DNA of 7,369 nt from JBGTKH01 sp041744735 (GTDB taxonomy: Bacteria; Planctomycetota; Planctomycetia; Pirellulales; Pirellulaceae), in NCBI GenBank assembly GCA_041744735.1, contig JBGTKH010000147.1, positions 1 to 7,369 on the forward strand, in the 5' to 3' direction. Below the pieces are notes generated by a model. The model was not told the DNA's origin, ran no database searches, and worked only from the letters and a program-made list of their open reading frames with translations. A program made the position numbers and the translations under genes. Of this stretch, positions 5,402 to 7,369 are shown piece after piece; the stretch's first letter is position 1, and the number at the start of each line of letters is the position of its first letter.

Positions 5402-5430
5402 TTGCAGCCGCTGCGGCAACACGGAATAAT
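5402..5430 (+). promoter_or_regulatory. Candidate promoter of the TPR gene
   Basis: TTGCAG (5402-5407; three of six) and AATAAT (5425-5430; five of six) are 17 bases apart, about 45 bases before the ATG. CTTGCA (5401-5406) and TGCAAG (5430-5435) bracket the promoter, and the spacer contains the palindrome GCCGCTGCGGC (5407-5417). These dyads might bind a regulator. Confidence 0.35.
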
Positions 5431-5474
5431 GCAAGCGTGGCGGGTTGGCGGAGCAAAGCGAGGAGGGCCTACTC

Positions 5475-6419
5475 ATGCAAACTCGATGGCAATTTGTGGC
5501 GGCAGTGGTTGCAGTTTTTTTCGTGGCTGACGTGGCCCGCGCGGACCACAAACTATTCGGCCGCAAACATGGGCATGGTTCTTTCAGCTATGGCGTGTCA
5601 CCCGGCTACTTCGGCGGCTATCGCGGTTTCTATCTGTCGCCCTACTATCCGGGCGTGTTGCCGCCGCCGTACGGCGACGACAGTTACTACTTCAGTTCGC
5701 CAAGCCCGTATGGCATCTATTACAACCCGCAGGCAAACTACGTCGATTACTATCTGCCGCCGTTGTACGCGCCGGCGGAACTGAATTTCGGTCCGCAGGC
5801 GATGAAGCAGTTCATGGGGCTGGACCGCAATTTGGGTTTGGAGCCGTTTCAGCCACGCGAGGCACCAGCAGCGGCCGAACCACACGCACCCGCAAAACCG
5901 GTCGTGCGCGAATCAAATCTGGAAGCGCGGCGTCGCGCCGGACATTTCATGACGCTCGGCGATTCGCTGTTTCGCGAACAGCGACATCACGATGCGTTGC
6001 AGCAGTACAAAAAGGCCGCCGAGATCGCGTCCGACCTGACGGAAGCCTACTTCCGCCAAGGCCACGCGCTGGTCGCCACTTCAAGGTATGAACTGGCCGC
6101 CGCCGCGTTCAAACGCGGAGCCACCATCGCCCCGGATTGGCAGCGGCACGGTTTTCATCTCGACGATCTTTACGGCGACACGCGCGTCGCCAAAATATCG
6201 CACGTTGAAACTTTGGCCGCAGCAGTGCTGGCCGCGCCGAACAACGCCGACCTGATGTTTGTGCTCGGTGTGTTTCTGTACTACGACGGCCAGCCGGACC
6301 GCGCTCAGAAATTCTTCCAACGGGCCGCTGAACTATCCGCCGCCGACGTCGCTCACCTGGAACACTTTCTACCTACGACCGAACCGGTGGGCGAAGCAGA
6401 AGCAAAGGCCGGTTACTGA
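5475..6419 (+). CDS. Secreted TPR-repeat protein with Tyr/Gly/Pro-rich N-terminal region
   Basis: This 314-residue protein begins at ATG 5475, with AGGAGG (5461-5466) 8 nt upstream. Residues 1-23 form a Sec signal peptide: a short MQTR, a hydrophobic core and an ARA cleavage site before D24. Residues 36-98 are low-complexity and rich in Tyr, Gly, Pro and Ser (SYGVSPGYFGGYRGFYLSPY, later YYFSSPSPYGIYY). A Pro/Ala-rich linker follows (about 125-142). The C-terminal part has three tetratricopeptide units, at about 154-187 (AGHFMTLGDSLFREQRHHDA), 188-221 (AYFRQGHALVATSRYELAAA) and 257-290 (LMFVLGVFLYYDGQPDRAQK). These should form a protein-binding helical array outside the cytoplasm. No enzyme motif is seen, and partners are unknown. 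Similar TPR-tailed secreted proteins occur in planctomycetes. The gene has its own candidate promoter and is followed, after a gap, by aldolase. Confidence 0.85.
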   Translation: MQTRWQFVAAVVAVFFVADVARADHKLFGRKHGHGSFSYGVSPGYFGGYRGFYLSPYYPGVLPPPYGDDSYYFSSPSPYGIYYNPQANYVDYYLPPLYAPAELNFGPQAMKQFMGLDRNLGLEPFQPREAPAAAEPHAPAKPVVRESNLEARRRAGHFMTLGDSLFREQRHHDALQQYKKAAEIASDLTEAYFRQGHALVATSRYELAAAAFKRGATIAPDWQRHGFHLDDLYGDTRVAKISHVETLAAAVLAAPNNADLMFVLGVFLYYDGQPDRAQKFFQRAAELSAADVAHLEHFLPTTEPVGEAEAKAGY

Positions 6420-6431
6420 TTTGACCCCGGA

Positions 6432-6460
6432 TTGTCAGACTCCCCGGTTCGACCGATAAT
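6432..6460 (+). promoter_or_regulatory. Promoter of the fructose-bisphosphate aldolase gene
   Basis: TTGTCA (6432-6437) and GATAAT (6455-6460) each match five of six consensus positions and are exactly 17 bases apart. Transcription would start near 6467, giving a leader of about 27 nt that carries AAGGAG (6480-6485). This is the best promoter in the window. Confidence 0.6.
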
Positions 6461-6493
6461 GCGGCTGACCGTGAACCACAAGGAGCCCCAACG

Positions 6494-7369
6494 ATGCCAT
6501 TAGTCCCCCTGCGAACCGTCCTGGACCATGCGGCCGCCAACGATTACGGCGTAGCGGCGTTCAACGTCAACAACATGGAGCAGATCCAGTCCATCATGGA
6601 AGCGGCCAAAGAAACCGATTCGCCGGTGATCGTTCAGGCGTCGCGCGGGGCGCGGTCTTATTCGCAGGACGCATATCTGCGGCACTTGATGCTGGCCGCG
6701 GCGGAACTGTATCCGCAGATCCCGATCGTGATGCACCAGGATCACGGCAACAGCGTGGCCACGTGCCTGAGCGCGATCGAGAACAATTTTACGTCGGTGA
6801 TGATGGACGGTTCGCTGAAGGAAGATGGCAAGACGCCCGCGGATTTTGCCTACAATGTAAAGGTCACCGCCGAGGTCGTGCGGCTGGCTCACGCGAAGAA
6901 TGTTTCCGTGGAAGGCGAGTTGGGCTGTCTCGGTTCGCTGGAATCCGGCATGGGAGACCAGGAAGACGGCCACGGCGCGGAAGGCACGCTGTCGCACGAC
7001 CAGTTGCTGACCGATCCCGACGAAGCCGAACGGTTCGTGGCCGAAACGGGCGTGGATGCACTGGCCGTGGCGATCGGCACCAGCCACGGCGCGTACAAGT
7101 TCACTCGCAAGCCGGACGGCGACATCCTGGCGATGGACCGCATCGAAGAGATTCACCGCCGCCTGCCGAATTGCCACTTGGTGATGCACGGCAGTTCCAG
7201 CGTGCCGCAAGAACTTCAGGACTTGATTAACAAGTACGGCGGCCAGATGAAGCAGACCTGGGGCGTGCCGGTGGCCGAGATTCAGCGCGGCATCAAGCAC
7301 GGCGTCCGCAAGATCAACGTCGACACCGACAATCGCATGGCCATCACCGCCGCCATCCGGAAGGTACTT
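6494..7369 (+). CDS. fba: Fructose-bisphosphate aldolase, class II, Calvin-cycle subtype (3' end cut by window)
   Basis: The 292 visible codons encode class II aldolase, the zinc enzyme that interconverts fructose 1,6-bisphosphate with dihydroxyacetone phosphate and glyceraldehyde 3-phosphate in glycolysis and gluconeogenesis. Motifs are GVAAFNVNNMEQIQ (19-32), the catalytic and metal-binding HQDH (81-84), VEGELGCLGSLESG (139-152), GTSHGAYKF with zinc-ligand His198 (195-203), VMHGSSSVPQ with His232 (230-239) and the phosphate/substrate loop KINVDTDNRMA (273-283). The AFNVNNMEQ, SRGAR and LSHDQLLTDPDEA stretches mark the longer subtype named after Calvin-cycle (CbbA) enzymes; this does not itself imply carbon fixation. 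The start has AAGGAG 8 nt upstream. The family is about 345-360 residues, so roughly 55-65 are missing past the edge. It has its own promoter and is probably monocistronic on this side. It is intact as far as seen. Confidence 0.96.
   Translation, partial: MPLVPLRTVLDHAAANDYGVAAFNVNNMEQIQSIMEAAKETDSPVIVQASRGARSYSQDAYLRHLMLAAAELYPQIPIVMHQDHGNSVATCLSAIENNFTSVMMDGSLKEDGKTPADFAYNVKVTAEVVRLAHAKNVSVEGELGCLGSLESGMGDQEDGHGAEGTLSHDQLLTDPDEAERFVAETGVDALAVAIGTSHGAYKFTRKPDGDILAMDRIEEIHRRLPNCHLVMHGSSSVPQELQDLINKYGGQMKQTWGVPVAEIQRGIKHGVRKINVDTDNRMAITAAIRKVL

Noticed and set aside
4574..5566. Minus-strand open frame of 330 codons over the ABC ATPase
   Set aside because: It lies opposite an ATPase with every expected motif and crosses a palindromic repeat, so it is a shadow frame.
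6421..6460. TTGACC at 6421-6426 as -35 for the aldolase promoter
   Set aside because: The spacing to GATAAT is 28 bases, too long; TTGTCA at 6432-6437 gives 17.
6500..7300. Minus-strand open frame of 266 codons over the aldolase
   Set aside because: The plus strand encodes an unmistakable class II aldolase with all metal-binding motifs, so the minus frame is antisense noise.
1..7369. CRISPR array or phage/defence cluster
   Set aside because: No regularly spaced repeats with unique spacers, and no cas, integrase, transposase, nuclease or phage structural gene is recognisable.

Overview
The window looks like a chromosomal stretch from a planctomycete, probably of the Pirellulales type. The main clue is a Tat-exported DUF1501 protein, a family greatly expanded in Planctomycetota. 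Supporting signs are moderately high GC, monocistronic genes with AAGGAG-type ribosome binding sites about 8 nt before ATG, and a secreted Tyr/Gly/Pro-rich TPR protein. The assignment rests on protein recognition only.

Layout: a DUF502 membrane protein (268-858, +) is followed by a tandem GGACATTT-type repeat, a hairpin and a tRNA-Pro(GGG) gene (1018-1093, +). From the tRNA 3' end to about 2891 the DNA is accessory or decaying. It holds a MaoC-type hydratase fragment starting at the tRNA end, a stretch with no recognisable gene, an imperfect inverted repeat containing a sigma70-like promoter, a 46-codon ORF with a PPHVTII motif, and an XRE/DUF2442-like regulator (1756-2574). At its right edge is a minus-strand scrap in which a PAS fragment is joined out of frame to a response-regulator receiver fragment.

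The second half is more orderly. The DUF1501 gene (2892-4253, -) diverges from an ABC transporter ATPase of the LolD/MacB type (4529-5272, +). That ATPase has no permease beside it and lies between two long palindromic repeats (4374-4456 and 5292-5361). These differ in core sequence but share GTAG...CTAC ends. A secreted TPR protein (5475-6419, +) follows, then a class II Calvin-type fructose-bisphosphate aldolase (6494 to the window edge, +) with its own good promoter in front.

The genes do not form one pathway; most are separate transcription units. The parts most worth a second look are the small-ORF/XRE pair with a promoter inside an inverted repeat, the gene debris on both sides of it (a tRNA-proximal island or deletion scar), and the paired palindromes around the orphan ATPase.
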